Part shown: one piece after another, positions 5,345 to 6,860 of the stretch | How the letters are laid out: every line of letters starts with the position of its first letter | Numbering within the stretch: the stretch's first letter is position 1 | Assembly: GCA_031254075.1 (NCBI GenBank) | Contig: JAIRVD010000164.1 | Location: 1-6,860 of the forward strand | Length of the DNA: 6,860 bases | Direction of reading: 5' to 3' | Origin: Clostridiales bacterium | GTDB taxonomy: Bacteria; Bacillota; Clostridia; Lachnospirales; WQUN01 | Translations under genes and position numbers: made by a program | The notes under the pieces: generated by a model | Told to the model about the DNA's origin: nothing | Database searches by the model: none | The model's input: only the letters and a program-made list of their open reading frames with translations

Positions 5345-6860
5345 TTAACCTCCGATTAAACGAAAATATATTAAAAATTCTTCGTGAACATTTGTAAATT
5401 CATCAAGCATGTCGGAATTCACGGGCAGACTTCCGCTTCTGTTGCGAATATGCAAAATATCCTGAGCGTTGCTACCGAATAAATATCGCAGAAAACGTTC
5501 GGCGGCGGCGCGTTCGGCAGGGCTTGCATTTGCGTTGATGCTGAAAAAATCGGTGAAATGCGGTCTTTCTATATCAACGTGGCTGATGCTGTATCGACCG
5601 GGCAACGCCGCTTGAATTTCAAAAAAATCGGATGTATCGGAAATATATACTCCCGCCTGTTCCGACAAAAATAAATCCTTTCTTGGCGTTTGGAGATATT
5701 CGCCAAAAGTCGAATTTTCATAAATCACGGGAACGTTAAAACCGAGCGGCAGTTGATTTAATTCGGTGACAGACGTTAAATGGTCATAAAACCGAAACTC
5801 ACGCCGGGATAACCTTTCCGCGACGGCGGATAAATCCGCCGTGCTTTCCAAATTTCCAAATCCCGTTGATTCGAACAATGTCGGCAGATTTCCGCCTGTG
5901 ATTGCGTTTTCGTATCCCCTTGCCGGAAACGTTATTATTTCAATGTTTATATTCGAAAAATTTTCGCGGAACGCTGAAATTATATTTTCAAACGCGGCGA
6001 TTTTTTCTTCGTCATGCGGAAACGCAATTGTAATTGTTGCGGGCGCGAGTGTCTCTTGCACGCCCTGCGTATTCCAATTCGCGAAAAGCATAACCGACGA
6101 AAGAATTACAATTAAAAACGCGGATGCCAAACTCGCAATTTGTCGAAGCTGTCTGCGCCTTTTCAAGATACCAATCGGCGGAACGGGTTTTTCTTCAATG
6201 ATTGCCTTTTCAAAGTCGTAAACAGAAGCAAAGCGTAAATTTTTGTCAATTGCCATTGCACGCATTACAGAGTTGCTTACCGCCACGGGCACGGATGAAT
6301 TTAATTCATGCGGCGCGGGCACAGTGTCGGAAATTATTCTGTTTGTGGATTCCGTCGGCTTTACGCCTGTAAGCATGTAATACAGTGTTGCGCCAAGCGC
6401 GTAAATATCCGTTCGCGGTCCTTGAACGTTCACGCGTTCATATTGCTCGGGCGGAGCAAAGCCCGGCTTTAAAATAATTACGGGTTGCTGTTCTTTTTCG
6501 CTTGAAAAACGCGCCGCGCCGAAATCAATCAGCGTAATTATTCTGTTGTCACAAATAAAAATATTATCGGGGCTGACATCCCTGTGAATAATTCCGGCTC
6601 TGTGAATATCCTTCAGCGCGCCGCAAACATGCCCGATTATTTCGATACTGCCTTGGTAGTCCATTCGATTTGTTTTAAGAAATTCGTTCAGCGTGATTCC
6701 TTCCAAATGTTCCATTACTATATATGCGGTGTTGTTTTCTTCAAAATAGCCCGAAACCTTTATGATGTTCCTGTGCGAACTGAATCGCGCCATACTGCGC
6801 GCTTCGTCAATGAAACGCTCCAAGCCGTGCTTGTACACCTTCAAACGATTGCCGGAAAAA
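5345..6860 (-). CDS. Membrane Ser/Thr protein kinase with solute-binding-protein-like ectodomain (N-terminus outside window)
   Basis: The frame is open to the window edge. The first visible residues FSGNRLKVYKHGLERFIDEA align with the FTGDKAEQF region inside the neighbouring kinase, so TTG 6844 is not the start; the glycine loop, ATP lysine and any zinc ribbon lie upstream. There are 504 residues visible. Catalytic motifs are intact: HRDVSPDN (His92-Arg93-Asp94, bases 6586-6578), DFG (112-114) and GFAPPEQY in the activation segment. A basic run, LKRRRQLRQ, precedes one membrane segment (about 241-262), placing the kinase inside. The outside part (about 273-504) resembles a family 1 extracellular solute-binding protein. 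It opens with TITIAFPHDEEKIAAFENI and an INIEIITFP strand, then has PLGFNVPVIYEN. It ends with a helix containing SPAERAAAERFLRYL and the GSLPVNSDML tail typical of these proteins. At about 230 residues it is shorter than the usual near-400, so it may be a reduced binding domain. The expected role is phosphorylation of cytoplasmic targets in response to an external ligand. It is the first gene of the visible kinase pair. Confidence 0.9.
   Translation of the reverse strand, partial: FSGNRLKVYKHGLERFIDEARSMARFSSHRNIIKVSGYFEENNTAYIVMEHLEGITLNEFLKTNRMDYQGSIEIIGHVCGALKDIHRAGIIHRDVSPDNIFICDNRIITLIDFGAARFSSEKEQQPVIILKPGFAPPEQYERVNVQGPRTDIYALGATLYYMLTGVKPTESTNRIISDTVPAPHELNSSVPVAVSNSVMRAMAIDKNLRFASVYDFEKAIIEEKPVPPIGILKRRRQLRQIASLASAFLIVILSSVMLFANWNTQGVQETLAPATITIAFPHDEEKIAAFENIISAFRENFSNINIEIITFPARGYENAITGGNLPTLFESTGFGNLESTADLSAVAERLSRREFRFYDHLTSVTELNQLPLGFNVPVIYENSTFGEYLQTPRKDLFLSEQAGVYISDTSDFFEIQAALPGRYSISHVDIERPHFTDFFSINANASPAERAAAERFLRYLFGSNAQDILHIRNRSGSLPVNSDMLDEFTNVHEEFLIYFRLIGG
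5349..5353 (-). promoter_or_regulatory. Ribosome binding site GGAGG within the end of the upstream kinase gene
   Basis: On the minus strand GGAGG is followed by TTAAC and then ATG (5343-5341), a five-base spacing. It encodes the final Gly-Gly of the upstream kinase and overlaps its termination region (TAA 5347-5345). Ribosomes finishing the first kinase are therefore well placed to start the second. Confidence 0.75.

Noticed and set aside
6842..6844. TTG at 6844 as the start of the upstream kinase gene
   Set aside because: Codons further upstream encode FSGNR, matching the equivalent internal region of the paralogous kinase, and starting here would remove the ATP-binding lobe. The gene runs off the window.

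Overview
The window looks like a stretch of a Gram-positive-type, clostridial (Firmicutes/Bacillota) chromosome of moderate GC, probably from an uncultured gut or anaerobic lineage. This rests on strong GGAGG ribosome sites, an aluminium-resistance/methionine-gamma-lyase-like PLP enzyme, a VanY-type D,D-carboxypeptidase, a clostridial-style Fpg/Nei homologue, and Hanks-type kinases carrying an N-terminal zinc ribbon and PASTA domains. The taxonomy is inferred from gene content; no rRNA is present.

Layout. Plus strand, 1-1508: the 3' part of a PLP-dependent lyase gene, coupled through a 4-base CTGA overlap to a secreted M15B (VanY-like) peptidase that appears to start at an unusual CTG codon. 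At 1509-1674 is a short convergent intergenic gap with two weak hairpins. Minus strand, 2508-1675: a divergent Fpg/Nei-family DNA glycosylase homologue. Minus strand, 6860-2581: two adjacent, tightly coupled genes for membrane Ser/Thr kinase-like receptors, separated by 1 base. The upstream one is cut by the window edge.

The two kinases are the most interesting part. They share a kinase fold and an inside-kinase, one-TM, outside-sensor plan, but carry different sensors. The first has intact catalytic motifs (HRD, DFG) and an ectodomain resembling a shortened ABC-type extracellular solute-binding protein. The second has an N-terminal CxxC/CxxC zinc ribbon, two PASTA domains, a Pro/Thr-rich stalk and exactly seven RCC1-like repeats, enough for a full beta-propeller. 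Its catalytic loop reads HRF instead of HRD, so the catalytic aspartate is missing. The inferred arrangement is an active kinase paired with a pseudokinase co-receptor, together sensing extracytoplasmic ligands (a solute and wall material or glycan/protein). This is a hypothesis from sequence only.

The Fpg/Nei homologue is also notable: it has Ile where the family's catalytic N-terminal proline should be, although the helix-two-turn-helix and zinc finger are present.
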